From Pandoraea horticolens (GTDB lineage Bacteria; Pseudomonadota; Gammaproteobacteria; Burkholderiales; Burkholderiaceae): a stretch of 64,000 nt of DNA. The translations under genes were made by a program, and so were the position numbers. Under the pieces are notes generated by a model that was not told where the DNA came from, made no database searches, and worked only from the letters and a program-made list of their open reading frames with translations. Shown here in pieces: positions 26,296 through 35,917 of this stretch (the stretch's first letter is position 1; each line of letters begins with the position of its first letter). The stretch lies in the NCBI RefSeq assembly GCF_902459555.1, contig NZ_CABPSM010000005.1, forward strand, positions 124,001 to 188,000. The letters run 5' to 3'.

Positions 26296-28172
26296 ACGCC
26301 ATCAAGACTCACGTCGATTCGTCTGCCCCCATGATCGACGTGCGTGGCTTGCGTGTGATTGCGCACAGCCACGGCACTACCACCGAAATCGTGCGCGGCG
26401 TCGACTTCTCGGTTCGTCGCGGCGAAGTCCTCGCGCTGATCGGCGAGTCGGGTTCCGGCAAAACCACCATTGCGCTGTCGCTGCTCGGCTATGCCCGCAG
26501 CGGCTGTGAAATCGCCGGCGGACAGATCCGCATCGGCGACATCGATGTGCTCTCGCTCGACGATCGCGCCCGCCGTTCGCTGCGCGCCCGTACCGTCGCG
26601 TACGTCGCGCAGAGTGCGTCGGCCGGCTTCAACCCGGCGCGCACGATCATGGATCAGGTCGTCGAGCCTGCCCTGCTGCACAAGACCGCCAGCGCCGCCC
26701 AGGCGCGCGCCAAGGCCATCGAGCTGTTCCGTGCGCTGGCCCTGCCGTCGCCGCAGACCATCGGCGCACGTTATCCGCATCAGGTCTCGGGCGGGCAGTT
26801 GCAGCGGCTCATGGCGGCCATGGCGCTGATCACCGATCCGGCAGTCGTGGTGTTCGACGAACCGACCACCGCGCTCGACGTGACCACGCAGATCGAGGTG
26901 CTCGCCGCCTTCAAGAAGGTGGTGCGCGAGCTTGGCACCACAGCCGTTTACGTGTCGCACGATCTCGCTGTCGTGGCGCAGATGGCCGATCAGGTCGTCG
27001 TGCTCAATGGCGGCACCGTGCGCGAGATCGGCACCACCGCCAAGGTGCTGCACAGCCCCGACGACACCTACACACGCGAGTTGCTGGCCGCACGCCGGCA
27101 TGACGGCACACCACCGGCCCCGGCAAGTTCGGCCAAGGGTAGCGTGCCGCTGTTGGAAATTCGCGGCCTGCATGCCGGCTACGGCAATCGCGACCGTCAT
27201 GGCCTGCCCGCCGTGCGTGTGCTCGACGACGTCAGCCTGCGCATCGAAAAAGGCAGTGCCGTCGGCGTGATCGGCGAATCGGGCTCGGGCAAGACCACGC
27301 TCGCACGCGTGGTCGCCGGGCTCGTACCGCGCGCACGCGGCGAAGTGCTGTTCGACGGCCGCGCGCTGCCCGACACCTTGAGCGAACGCACGGCCGAGCA
27401 CTATCGCCGCATCCAGATCGTTTTCCAGAACGCCGACACCGCGCTCAATCCGAGTCATTCGATCGCCGACATCCTCGCCCGTCCGCTGAAGCTCTATCAC
27501 GGACTCAAGGGCGATGCCGCGAAGAAGCGCACGCTCGCCCTGCTCGACCGCGTGCGCCTGCCGGCCGCGCTGCTCGATCGCACGCCCGGTGGCCTATCCG
27601 GCGGTCAGAAGCAGCGCGTGAACCTGGCGCGCGCGCTGGCCGCCGAGCCGTCGTTGATCCTATGCGACGAAGTGACGTCGGCACTCGATACTGTCGTGGG
27701 CGCAGCCATCATCGATCTGCTCGCCGAACTGCGTCGCGAGCTTGGCCTGTCGTATCTGTTCATCAGTCACGATATTTCGACCGTGCGCGCGATTTGCGAC
27801 GAGGTCGTGGTGCTGTACGCCGGTCAACGCGTGGAATCCGGTGCACGTGAGGTGCTGAGTTCGCCGCCGTGGCATCCGTACACCCGCCTGCTCATCGATT
27901 CGGTACCTGCGCTGCGTCAGGGTTGGCTCGACGAACGCCGCGCCTGCCTCTCCAGCGCGCTGCCGCCGCTCGGCACCGCTGCCGATGTTGCCGAGCTGTG
28001 CGCGTTCCGCTCGCGCTGTCCGGTGCGCATCGACGGCAAATGCAACGTCACGCCGCCGTCGCTCAAAGTGCTTCAGAACGGCGCCGCCATCCTCTGCCAT
28101 CACGCGGCCGACGATCTCGATACGTTGCAGAGCGCAACGCTGGCGTCGCGCGAGCTGGAGATGAGCGCATGA
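26292..28172 (+). CDS. Fused ABC ATPase, two nucleotide-binding domains (DppD–DppF type)
   Basis: This is a 626-residue protein carrying two complete ATPase domains in one chain, as in the YejF/GsiA class. Each half has Walker A (GESGSGKTT), a signature (VSGGQLQRL and LSGGQKQRV) and Walker B (VVVFDEPTTALD and LILCDEVTSALD). The oligopeptide/dipeptide C-terminal cysteine motif CAFRSRCPVRIDGKC is present near the end. It powers the importer formed with the two permeases. Its ATG overlaps the dppC-like stop, and its last four bases overlap the ferredoxin-like gene. Confidence 0.94.
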   Translation: MNAIKTHVDSSAPMIDVRGLRVIAHSHGTTTEIVRGVDFSVRRGEVLALIGESGSGKTTIALSLLGYARSGCEIAGGQIRIGDIDVLSLDDRARRSLRARTVAYVAQSASAGFNPARTIMDQVVEPALLHKTASAAQARAKAIELFRALALPSPQTIGARYPHQVSGGQLQRLMAAMALITDPAVVVFDEPTTALDVTTQIEVLAAFKKVVRELGTTAVYVSHDLAVVAQMADQVVVLNGGTVREIGTTAKVLHSPDDTYTRELLAARRHDGTPPAPASSAKGSVPLLEIRGLHAGYGNRDRHGLPAVRVLDDVSLRIEKGSAVGVIGESGSGKTTLARVVAGLVPRARGEVLFDGRALPDTLSERTAEHYRRIQIVFQNADTALNPSHSIADILARPLKLYHGLKGDAAKKRTLALLDRVRLPAALLDRTPGGLSGGQKQRVNLARALAAEPSLILCDEVTSALDTVVGAAIIDLLAELRRELGLSYLFISHDISTVRAICDEVVVLYAGQRVESGAREVLSSPPWHPYTRLLIDSVPALRQGWLDERRACLSSALPPLGTAADVAELCAFRSRCPVRIDGKCNVTPPSLKVLQNGAAILCHHAADDLDTLQSATLASRELEMSA

Positions 28173-28540
28173 GCACACTGCCCGCCCCTGCACGCTTCGT
28201 GCGGCTGGCCGAAACGGAGCGGCCCGCCGTGATGCTTCGCGTCGACGCGAAGCCCGTTCAAGCGTATGAAGGCGACACGCTGATGGTCGCCATCCTGACG
28301 TCGCAAGGTGCCCTGCGCGATGCCGAGTTCGGGCCCGAGCGGCGCGCCGGCTTCTGCGTCATGGGCGCCTGCCAGGATTGCTGGGTGTGGACGCGCGACG
28401 GCGGACGGTTGCGCGCCTGCACGACGCCGGCGGCCGCTGGCATGGACATCGTCACGCGACTGGCTCGTCGTGGTGACGACGAAACCGCGCCGATGCGCGC
28501 GGCATCGGAAACCGGAGGGGATCTATGGCCGCTCGCGTAG
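28169..28540 (+). CDS. Small (2Fe-2S) subunit of a three-component dehydrogenase (HcnA/OoxC-like)
   Basis: This 123-residue protein has a ferredoxin-type [2Fe-2S] site: C63-x4-C68-x2-C71-x12-C84 in GFCVMGACQDCW…RACTT. It matches the small iron–sulfur subunit of hydrogen cyanide synthase, D-hydroxyproline dehydrogenase and opine oxidases, where it passes electrons between the flavin subunits. Its ATG overlaps the ATPase stop by four bases, and its end overlaps the next gene by 16 bases, so all three subunits are made together. Confidence 0.9.
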   Translation: MSTLPAPARFVRLAETERPAVMLRVDAKPVQAYEGDTLMVAILTSQGALRDAEFGPERRAGFCVMGACQDCWVWTRDGGRLRACTTPAAAGMDIVTRLARRGDDETAPMRAASETGGDLWPLA

Positions 28541-29961
28541 TGGTGATCGGTGCGGGTCCGGCCGGCGTGCGCGCCGCAGCCGCGCTCGTCGAGGCGGGCG
28601 TGCGCCCGGTGGTGATCGACGAAGGCCGGCGCGACGGCGGGCAGATCTACCGCCGTCAGCCTGAGGGCTTTCGGCGCAGTTATACCGCGCTGTACGGCAC
28701 CGAGGCAGACCGCGCTCGCCATCTTCACGAGACCTTCGACGGGCTGCGCCCGCATATCGACTACCTGCCGGAAACGCTCGTATGGAATATCCGCGATGGC
28801 GTCGTCCATCTGGCCAATGCGCAAGGCGCGTCCAGCGTGGCGTTCGACGCGCTGCTGGTGTGCACCGGTGCGACCGATCGGCTCATGCCGGTGCCTGGGT
28901 GGCAGCATGCCGGCACGTACAGTCTGGGCGGCGCGCAGGTCGCGCTGAAATCGCAGGGCTGTGCCGTGGGCGCACGTACCGTGATGCTCGGCACCGGGCC
29001 GTTGCTCTATCTGCTCGCCGCGCAATATGTGAAGGCGGGGGCAACCGTTGCGGCCGTGCTCGACACTTCGCCCGCCAGTGCCCGCCTGCGAGCGCTGCCA
29101 CAACTGCTTGCCAAGCCTGGCGTGCTGCTCAAGGGCGCCGCGTTGCTGCGTTCGTTGCGCGCGGCCGGCGTGCCCTTGCATCGCGGCGTGACGCCCGTGC
29201 GCATCGACGGTGACGCCGAACTCGGCGTGCGAGGTGTGCACGTGAACCTCGCCGACGGCACCGCGCTGCACGTCGAGACCGACGCCGTGGCGATGGGCTT
29301 TCATCTGCGCCCCGAAACGCAAGTGGCCGATCTCGCGGGATGTGCCTTCGATTTCGACGATGCGCTCGGTCAGTGGGTACCGCGCATCGATACCGACGGG
29401 CGCAGCAGCGTGCGTGGCGTTTATCTGGCCGGCGACGGTGCGCGCGTGCGCGGCGCCGACGCCGCCGAATCTGCGGGACGGCTCACTGCGTTGGCGGCCT
29501 TGCGCGATCTGGGGGTTGCCCCCAAGTTCGACGATTCCGCGCGACTGCGTGACGCGCTTGCCCGTTTCACACGCTTTGCAGCGGGGCTGCGCACGGCCTT
29601 CCCGTGGCCGGCACAACACGCCAGACAACTGCCCGACGACACCGTGGTCTGCCGTTGCGAAGGCATTACGGCCGGGCAACTGCGGCAGGTGACGCTGCAA
29701 GCCGGTGCCACGGAAGCCAATCGTGCCAAGGCGTTCTCTCGCGTGGGCATGGGCCGCTGTCAGGGGCGCTTCTGCGCGCATGCCGGCGCCGAAGTGATGG
29801 CAGGTGCGCTGGGGGTGCCCGTGTCGGCGGTCGGCCGTCTACGCGGACAAGCGCCGGTCAAACCGTTGCCGGTCACGCTCGCGCCTGCGCCCGCTTGCGC
29901 GGAGCACGCATCGACAGGTGCCGCCGACGCGGCACATACGACCTCCACGGAGACCGCATGA
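28525..29961 (+). CDS. FAD/NAD(P)-binding alpha subunit of opine-oxidase/HcnB-like dehydrogenase
   Basis: This is a 478-residue flavoprotein. The N-terminal Rossmann motif is RVVVIGAGPAGVRAAAAL and a second nucleotide-binding segment is TVMLGTGPLLYLLA. A BFD-like [2Fe-2S] domain near the C-terminus has C376-x-C378 (VVCRCEG) and C412-x4-C417 (GRCQGRFC). This layout is that of HcnB, OoxA/NoxA and the alpha subunit of heteromeric proline or D-hydroxyproline dehydrogenases. A strong ribosome site (GGAGGGG) precedes the ATG inside the previous gene. The Ala/Thr-rich tail after about residue 445 looks disordered. Confidence 0.9.
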   Translation: MAARVVVIGAGPAGVRAAAALVEAGVRPVVIDEGRRDGGQIYRRQPEGFRRSYTALYGTEADRARHLHETFDGLRPHIDYLPETLVWNIRDGVVHLANAQGASSVAFDALLVCTGATDRLMPVPGWQHAGTYSLGGAQVALKSQGCAVGARTVMLGTGPLLYLLAAQYVKAGATVAAVLDTSPASARLRALPQLLAKPGVLLKGAALLRSLRAAGVPLHRGVTPVRIDGDAELGVRGVHVNLADGTALHVETDAVAMGFHLRPETQVADLAGCAFDFDDALGQWVPRIDTDGRSSVRGVYLAGDGARVRGADAAESAGRLTALAALRDLGVAPKFDDSARLRDALARFTRFAAGLRTAFPWPAQHARQLPDDTVVCRCEGITAGQLRQVTLQAGATEANRAKAFSRVGMGRCQGRFCAHAGAEVMAGALGVPVSAVGRLRGQAPVKPLPVTLAPAPACAEHASTGAADAAHTTSTETA

Positions 29962-31178
29962 CGACGTCCGCCTCGCCCACCGCCCAGGCAGACGTCCTGC
30001 TGATCGGCGGCGGCATCATGGGTTGCAGTACCGCACTCTTCCTGCGCCGGCATGGGTTGTCGGTCATCCTGCTCGAACGGCAGATGACCGGGCAACAGGC
30101 CAGTGGCACCAACTTCGGCGGTGTGCGGCGGCAAGGTCGTGCCTTGCCGCAACTGGCGATGTCCAATCGTGCGCTGCGCATCTGGTATGCCGCACGCGAT
30201 CTGCTCGGCAGCGACGTCGAATTCCTGCCGTCGGGACATACGCGCGTGGCCTATCACGCGCACGACGCCGAATATTTCGACGACTACGCGACGGCCGCGC
30301 GCGAGTACGGGCTCGACCTCGAAGTGCTGCACGGCACGGCGATGCGCAAGCGCTTCCCGTTCCTCGGACCCGAGGTGCTGGCGGCATCGATTTCGCCGCT
30401 CGACGGCCATGCCAACCCGCGTCTGGCCGCGCCCGCCTTCGCGCGTGCGGCTGCTGCGCTCGGCGCCGATATTCGGGAGAACGTGTCGGTCCAGCATGTC
30501 GAGAAGACCTCGACGGGCTTTCGCGTCGAAACGACCGACGCTCAGGTGTTCCATGCGGGGCGTCTCGCGATCTGCGCCGGTGCGTGGAGCAATGCGTTCG
30601 CGACCCAGTTCGGCGAATCGGCCCCCCTGAGCGTGCGCGGTCCACAAATGGCCGTCACCGAACCGGTGCCCTACGTGTTCCGCTCGTCGATGGGCGTCTA
30701 TACGTCGATCAAGGAAGAAAGCATCTATTTCCGGCAGATTCCGCGCGGCAACATCATCCTCGGCGGCGGCCCGCCCGGCCCCGCCGATGCGGACACATCG
30801 CGCGCCGCCGTGCTGCCCGAGAACACGGTAGGGCAACTGCACCAGTTCCGCCGGCTGGTACCGGCGGTCGCACCGCTGCACATCATCCGCGTGTGGAGCG
30901 GCGTCGAGAGCTATCTGCCCGATGGCGAACCCGTGATCGGCGAGAGCGGCACCACCGAGGGGCTCTATTACGCGTTCGGTTTCTGCGGTTCAGGCTTCCA
31001 GATCGGTCCCGGTGTCGGTGAAACGCTTGCGGAGCTGATCGCTACCGGCCGCACCGAAATCGATCTGCAACCGTTCTCGATCCAGCGCTTTGCCCGTCGT
31101 CAGGGCGACGATACGCCCGGTGCCACGCCCGCCCCCAACACCAACGCTACGCCCTCGCCCACGGCGACTTCATCATGA
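29958..31178 (+). CDS. FAD-dependent catalytic beta subunit (DAO family, HcnC/OoxB-like)
   Basis: This 406-residue amino acid oxidase-type flavoprotein has the FAD motif DVLLIGGGIMGCSTALFLRRHG and the second DAO block GTNFGGVRRQGR. C-terminal flavin contacts lie in GLYYAFGFCGSGFQIGPGVGE. In this family the subunit oxidises the C–N bond of secondary amino acids (opines, hydroxyproline, sarcosine-like) or glycine. Its ATGA start overlaps the alpha-subunit stop. A low-complexity Pro/Thr/Asn tail follows residue about 385. With the two preceding genes it forms a membrane-linked or soluble heterotrimeric dehydrogenase. Confidence 0.9.
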   Translation: MTTSASPTAQADVLLIGGGIMGCSTALFLRRHGLSVILLERQMTGQQASGTNFGGVRRQGRALPQLAMSNRALRIWYAARDLLGSDVEFLPSGHTRVAYHAHDAEYFDDYATAAREYGLDLEVLHGTAMRKRFPFLGPEVLAASISPLDGHANPRLAAPAFARAAAALGADIRENVSVQHVEKTSTGFRVETTDAQVFHAGRLAICAGAWSNAFATQFGESAPLSVRGPQMAVTEPVPYVFRSSMGVYTSIKEESIYFRQIPRGNIILGGGPPGPADADTSRAAVLPENTVGQLHQFRRLVPAVAPLHIIRVWSGVESYLPDGEPVIGESGTTEGLYYAFGFCGSGFQIGPGVGETLAELIATGRTEIDLQPFSIQRFARRQGDDTPGATPAPNTNATPSPTATSS

Positions 31179-31639
31179 ATCCGCGCTCACCGGTCTGCCT
31201 CTCCGCCCGCATGGCAACGGACCCTCGCGCGCCGCGCGGACTGCTCATCGAGCGGGCTGTGCACGGCACGCTCGACGACGCACGTGCCTACATCGACGCG
31301 TATTTCTACGAGCCGCTCACTGTCGCACAACTCGCCGACCTCTGCTCGCTCTCGGTATCGCGCTTCGCCACGGCCTTTCGCGAACGCTTCGAAGATGCGC
31401 CGTACCGCTATCTGTGCCGGGTACGTGTGGCCGCCGCACAGCGTCTGCTGCTTGCCGGCGTGCCGGGCTCGCTGGTCGCCACCGAAGTCGGCTTCTTCGA
31501 TCAGAGCCATCTGGCACGGCACTTCAAACGCGTCTGCGGCATGACACCCAGCGCCTTCGTGCAGCATCATCTGCGCGACGAACGCCATACCGGACACGTG
31601 ACGACCACGCGCCTCACGCTCGGTCCGCGACTGGGGTAG
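31175..31639 (+). CDS. Short AraC-family DNA-binding protein
   Basis: This 154-residue protein consists almost entirely of the AraC double helix-turn-helix: YFYEPLTVAQLADLCSLSVSRFATAFRERF, then GSLVATEVGFFDQSHLARHFKRVCGMTPSAF. There is no room for the usual effector-binding domain; only about 35 residues precede the first HTH. It is translationally coupled to the dehydrogenase (ATGA overlap) as the last gene of the ten-gene operon, so it is likely the operon's own regulator. Signal input must come from elsewhere or from a partner protein. Confidence 0.88.
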   Translation: MNPRSPVCLSARMATDPRAPRGLLIERAVHGTLDDARAYIDAYFYEPLTVAQLADLCSLSVSRFATAFRERFEDAPYRYLCRVRVAAAQRLLLAGVPGSLVATEVGFFDQSHLARHFKRVCGMTPSAFVQHHLRDERHTGHVTTTRLTLGPRLG

Positions 31640-31714
31640 GCATTGACGTGGGATGGATAGCCCCGCGTCGCCGCTTCCTGAGCGTGCACGACACGGGGCG
31701 GTGCAGACATGGGC

Positions 31715-34051
31715 TTATTGCAGCACGAAGCCCTTTTGCTCGACATGCTCGGAATCGAGGCCGATCTGCACGTTGAAGTCGCCCGGTTCCGCGACATATT
31801 TCAGTTGGGCGTTGTAGAACTTGAGCATGTTTTCGTCGATCGCGAAGCGCACTTCACGCGACTCACCTGCCTTGAGCATGATCTTGCGGAAGCCCTTAAG
31901 CTCCTTGACCGGGCGCACCACCGATGCCGCAACGTCCTGCAGATACAACTGCACGACCGTCTCGCCATCGCGCTTGCCCGTGTTGCGCACGGTCACGCTC
32001 GCCTCGATCGTGCCGCCCTTGGCCATCGTCCGCGACGAGAGCGTGACGTCGGATACGCTGAATGTCGTGTAGCTCAAACCATAGCCGAACGGGTACAGCG
32101 GGCCGTACTGCGCGTCGAAATATTGCGACGTGTAGTTGGCCGGCTTGCCCGGCGTGAACGGCCGGCCGATGCGCAATTGGTTGTAGTACGTTGGAATCTG
32201 GCCGATCGAGCGCGGGAACGTAATCGGCAGCTTGCCCGACGGGTTGTAGTCGCCGAACAGCACGTCCGCGATCGCGTGACCGCCTTCGGTGCCCGCGTAC
32301 CACGTCTCGAGCATGGCGTCTGCGTTGGCCTTCGGCCAGTTCAGATCGAGCGGACGGCCATTCATCAGCACCACGACCAACGGCTTGCCCGTTGCCTTGA
32401 GCGCCTGCAACAGCGCGAGTTGACTGCCCGGCAGCGACAGGCTCGTGCGGCTCGACGCCTCATGCGACATGCCGCGCGATTCGCCAACCGCCACAATCAG
32501 CGTGTCGGCATGGCGTGCGACCTTCACGGCTTCGTCGATCATCTGTTGCGGCGTGCGCTTGTCCTGCACGACTTCCGGATTGTCCCAGTCGAGGAAGTTG
32601 AGATACTCCACCACGCGCGGGTCGTCGGTAATGTTCGCGCCGCGCGCATAGCTCACCTGCGCCTGCTTGCCGAGGGCATCGCGCACGCCCTGAAGCAGCG
32701 TAACAGCCTGCGCCGCCTTGCCCGCTGCCGACCAGCTTCCCATGACGTCGATCTTCGCATCGGCGAGCGGCCCGATCACAGCGATCTTGCCCGCCTTGCG
32801 AAGCGGCAACGTGTCGTGCTTATTCTCCAGCAGGACGAGGGACTTGCGAGCCGCGTCGCGGGCAGCGTCACGATGCAGACGGCTTTCGGCACTCACGTCC
32901 TTCGGGTCCTGCGCGGCGTTCCCGATACGGCGATACGGGTCGGCAAACAACCCCATGTCGTACTTCGCGCCAAGCACTTCGCGCACGGCGCTGTCGATGT
33001 CGCGCATCGGCACGGCGCCGGATTTCACGAGATCGGGTAACTGTTTGAGGTACTGCACGTCGGCCATGCTCATGTCGACGCCCGCCTCGATGGCCAGTTT
33101 CGCCGCCTCGCGGCCGTCCTTCGCCACGCCGTGACGCATCAGTTCCTCAATGGCCCCGTGGTCGCTCACGGTCACGCCCTTGAAACCCCATTCATCACGC
33201 AGCAGGTCGCGCAGCAACCACTTGTTCGACGTGGCCGGTGTCCCGTTGATGGAGTTCAGTGCAATCATCACACCACCGGCGCCTGCATCGAGGCCGGCGC
33301 GATACGGCGGCAGATAGTCCTGATACATGCGCATCGGGCTCATGTCGACGACGTTGTAATCGCGCCCGCCCTCCACTGCGCCATACAGCGCGAAGTGCTT
33401 CACGAAGGCCATCAGGCTGTCGGGGTTCGCGGGCGAGGTGCCCTGAAACCCCTGCACGCTGGCACGCGCGCTCTGCGAGACCAGATAGGGGTCTTCGCCG
33501 AAGCCTTCCGACGTGCGCCCCCAGCGCGGATCGCGCGAGATGTCGACCATCGGTGCGAACGTCGCGTCCAGTCCGTCGGCACTCGCTTCGATGGCGGCCA
33601 CGCGCGCCGCTTGTTTCACCACCGGCATATCCCAGCTCGACGCCAGCCCGAGGCTGATCGGGAACACGGTACGATGCCCGTGCACGATGTCGTAGGCGAA
33701 GAAGATGGGAATCTTCAGGCGGCTTTGCTTCACTGCGGCGTCCTGCAACGGACGGTTGTCCTCGCGCGTGACCGAGTTGAACGTGCCGCCCACGCGACCG
33801 GCGGCAATCTCCTTGATGAGCATGGGCTGCGGCATATCCGCCCCGATGCTTATCAGGCGCAACTGCCCAATCTTCTCGTCGAGCGTCATGCGCACGATCA
33901 GATCGTCGATGAACGCCTGTTTGGCGGCAGGAGACGGCATGGCAGCCGAGGCATTGCCCGGCGCACCGTTGTTCGGGCCGGAAGGCGCGTCGGCAAAGGC
34001 CGGCGCCACTACGAGGCTGGCGGCGAGAGCCAGCGCACAGAACATTCTCAT
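31715..34051 (-). CDS. bglX: Periplasmic beta-glucosidase, glycoside hydrolase family 3
   Basis: This is a 778-residue GH3 enzyme with a signal peptide (MRMFCALALAASLVVAPAFA). It has the catalytic TIM-like domain with the nucleophile Asp in GFKGVTVSDHGAIEEL, a flavodoxin-like C-terminal domain, and a fibronectin-III-like last domain (VTLSSRTMAKGGTIEASVTVRNTGKRDGE…). The order and length match BglX, which cleaves beta-glucosides in the periplasm. ATG 34051 (or 34045) starts the signal peptide; the TTG further upstream is rejected. It is divergent from opgG, which makes beta-glucans in the same compartment, so a turnover role is plausible. Confidence 0.93.
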   Translation of the reverse strand: MRMFCALALAASLVVAPAFADAPSGPNNGAPGNASAAMPSPAAKQAFIDDLIVRMTLDEKIGQLRLISIGADMPQPMLIKEIAAGRVGGTFNSVTREDNRPLQDAAVKQSRLKIPIFFAYDIVHGHRTVFPISLGLASSWDMPVVKQAARVAAIEASADGLDATFAPMVDISRDPRWGRTSEGFGEDPYLVSQSARASVQGFQGTSPANPDSLMAFVKHFALYGAVEGGRDYNVVDMSPMRMYQDYLPPYRAGLDAGAGGVMIALNSINGTPATSNKWLLRDLLRDEWGFKGVTVSDHGAIEELMRHGVAKDGREAAKLAIEAGVDMSMADVQYLKQLPDLVKSGAVPMRDIDSAVREVLGAKYDMGLFADPYRRIGNAAQDPKDVSAESRLHRDAARDAARKSLVLLENKHDTLPLRKAGKIAVIGPLADAKIDVMGSWSAAGKAAQAVTLLQGVRDALGKQAQVSYARGANITDDPRVVEYLNFLDWDNPEVVQDKRTPQQMIDEAVKVARHADTLIVAVGESRGMSHEASSRTSLSLPGSQLALLQALKATGKPLVVVLMNGRPLDLNWPKANADAMLETWYAGTEGGHAIADVLFGDYNPSGKLPITFPRSIGQIPTYYNQLRIGRPFTPGKPANYTSQYFDAQYGPLYPFGYGLSYTTFSVSDVTLSSRTMAKGGTIEASVTVRNTGKRDGETVVQLYLQDVAASVVRPVKELKGFRKIMLKAGESREVRFAIDENMLKFYNAQLKYVAEPGDFNVQIGLDSEHVEQKGFVLQ

Positions 34052-34245
34052 CTGATAGCGATCCAATGTGGCGCGACGCGAGGATGCCGGTAAAGTTGTC
34101 TGCGGCAGCCCCCGTCGTATCAACTGGCGTTACCCAGTCCGGAGAAACGCGCCGGACACGTAACGGCGAAGTGCGATACTTTGCCACAATTGGTATCTTC
34201 GAAGCGATTCCGCCCCGTTTTTGCGCAGATCCGTGCGAAATGAGA

Positions 34246-34277
34246 CGCCTGCGAGATTCGCAGGAAGCGCGCAGGCG
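34246..34277 (+). promoter_or_regulatory. Alternative hairpins ahead of opgG
   Basis: CCTGCGA-GAT-TCGCAGG (34248–34264) forms a 7-bp stem. The overlapping segment CGCCTGCG (34246–34253) can instead pair with CGCAGGCG at 34270–34277. The two structures exclude each other. They lie 45–75 bp before the GTG start and could influence opgG expression, but no ligand or signal is evident. Confidence 0.3.
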
Positions 34278-34321
34278 GCGCGACGAGACATGATACGTTC
34301 CCCCAACTTCTGGAGAGATTC

Positions 34322-35917
34322 GTGGTTCTGTTTTCCCCCGCCATGTCCTGGCATCGACGCATGCGCTCGTTCTTGCCTGCGCTTGTGGCAGGCGTCGCCT
34401 TGTTGAGCGCGGCGTATGCCCACGCCTTCTCCCTCGACGACGTGACCGCCCGCGCGAAGGCGCTTGCCGACAAGCCCTATACCGCACCGGTGAGCAACCT
34501 CACGCCCGCTTTTGCGAACATGCAGTTCGGCGACTACATCAAGATTCAGCCCCGGCGCGAAACGTTCGAATGGAACGATCAGGCCACGCCGTTCCGGCTG
34601 GGCTTCTATCACCAGGGCATGCAGTTCAGCACGCCGGTGAAGATCAACGAGATCGTCGGCAGCGGCAGCAACACAAAGATCGACGAGATCAAGTACGACA
34701 CCAGCCGCTTCGACTTCGGCGACCTCAAGCTCGACCGCAGCGCCACGCATCACCTCGGCTACGCGGGCTTTCGCGTGCTGTACCCGATCAACGAACCCGG
34801 CAAGCTCGACGAGGTCATGAGCGTGCTGGGCGCGAGTTACTTCCGCGTGATCGGCAAGGGACAGATCTACGGTCTGTCGGCGCGCGGTCTGGCCATCGAC
34901 ACGGGCCTGCCGATTGCCGAGGAATTCCCGGCCTTCCGCGAGTTCTGGATCGAACGCCCGAAGCCGGGCGAGAAGCATCTCGTCTTCTACGCACTGCTCG
35001 ACTCGAAGCGCGCCACCGGCGCCTATCGTTTCGATCTGGCGCCGGGCGAGGACTCCGTGTTGAAGGTGCAGGCACGGGTGTTCATGCGCGGGCCAGTGAC
35101 CAAGCTCGGCATCGCGCCGCTCACGAGCATGTTCCTGTTCGGACCGAATCAGCAGCGCGACCCGTACAACTTCCGCCCGGCATTGCACGACTCGAACGGG
35201 CTCGCGATTCACGCCGGCAACGGCGAGTGGATCTGGCGTCCGCTGAACAATCCGCGCAATCTCGCCATCAGTCAGTTTCAGGTAACGAATCCGCGCGGCT
35301 TCGGACTGCTCCAGCGCGGACGCGATTTCGCTCAGTACGAAGACCTGAAGGATCGCTACGATCTGCGTCCGAGCGCCTGGATCGAACCGCAGGGCGATTG
35401 GGGCAAGGGACATATCGAATTGGTGGAGATTCCGTCGCCGGACGAAACCAACGACAACATCGGCGCGTTCTGGACGCCGGACCAGTTGCCGCCCAAGGGC
35501 CAGCCGTTGCAGGCCGATTACACGATCCACTGGACGATGAACGAGCGCGGCATCATCGATCGCAATCTGGCCTGGGTGAAGCAGACGCTTCGCACCGCCG
35601 GCGAGATCACGCAAGCCAACCTGATTCGTCATTTCGACGGCAGCACCGGACTCATCGTGGACTTCGACGGTGGCCCGCTCGCCTCGCTACCCACGGGCTC
35701 GGTCACACCGCAGGTCAGCGTGAGCGATAACGCCACCATCATCGAGCAAACGCTGCAACCGAATCCGGTCACGCGCGGCATGCGCCTGAATCTGCGCGTG
35801 ATGGTCAAAGACCCGGCCAAGGTCGTGGAACTGCGTGCGGCCCTCGTCGCCGGCGGCAAGGCCGTGAGCGAGACCTGGAGCTATCAGCTCCCCCCGTTCT
35901 CGGTCGCCAAGCAATAA
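34322..35917 (+). CDS. opgG: Glucans biosynthesis protein G (periplasmic)
   Basis: This is a 531-residue OpgG/MdoG protein needed for osmoregulated periplasmic beta-glucan backbone formation. It has a signal peptide (cleavage near AYAHA), then the [14 protein letters not shown] start of the mature form, the conserved [20 protein letters not shown] block, [17 protein letters not shown] and the C-terminal Ig-like domain. The GTG at 34322 is favoured because GGAGAG lies just upstream; in-frame ATGs at 34343 and 34361 are alternatives. No opgH gene is adjacent in this window. It is divergent from bglX. Confidence 0.93.
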   Translation: MVLFSPAMSWHRRMRSFLPALVAGVALLSAAYAHAFSLDDVTARAKALADKPYTAPVSNLTPAFANMQFGDYIKIQPRRETFEWNDQATPFRLGFYHQGMQFSTPVKINEIVGSGSNTKIDEIKYDTSRFDFGDLKLDRSATHHLGYAGFRVLYPINEPGKLDEVMSVLGASYFRVIGKGQIYGLSARGLAIDTGLPIAEEFPAFREFWIERPKPGEKHLVFYALLDSKRATGAYRFDLAPGEDSVLKVQARVFMRGPVTKLGIAPLTSMFLFGPNQQRDPYNFRPALHDSNGLAIHAGNGEWIWRPLNNPRNLAISQFQVTNPRGFGLLQRGRDFAQYEDLKDRYDLRPSAWIEPQGDWGKGHIELVEIPSPDETNDNIGAFWTPDQLPPKGQPLQADYTIHWTMNERGIIDRNLAWVKQTLRTAGEITQANLIRHFDGSTGLIVDFDGGPLASLPTGSVTPQVSVSDNATIIEQTLQPNPVTRGMRLNLRVMVKDPAKVVELRAALVAGGKAVSETWSYQLPPFSVAKQ

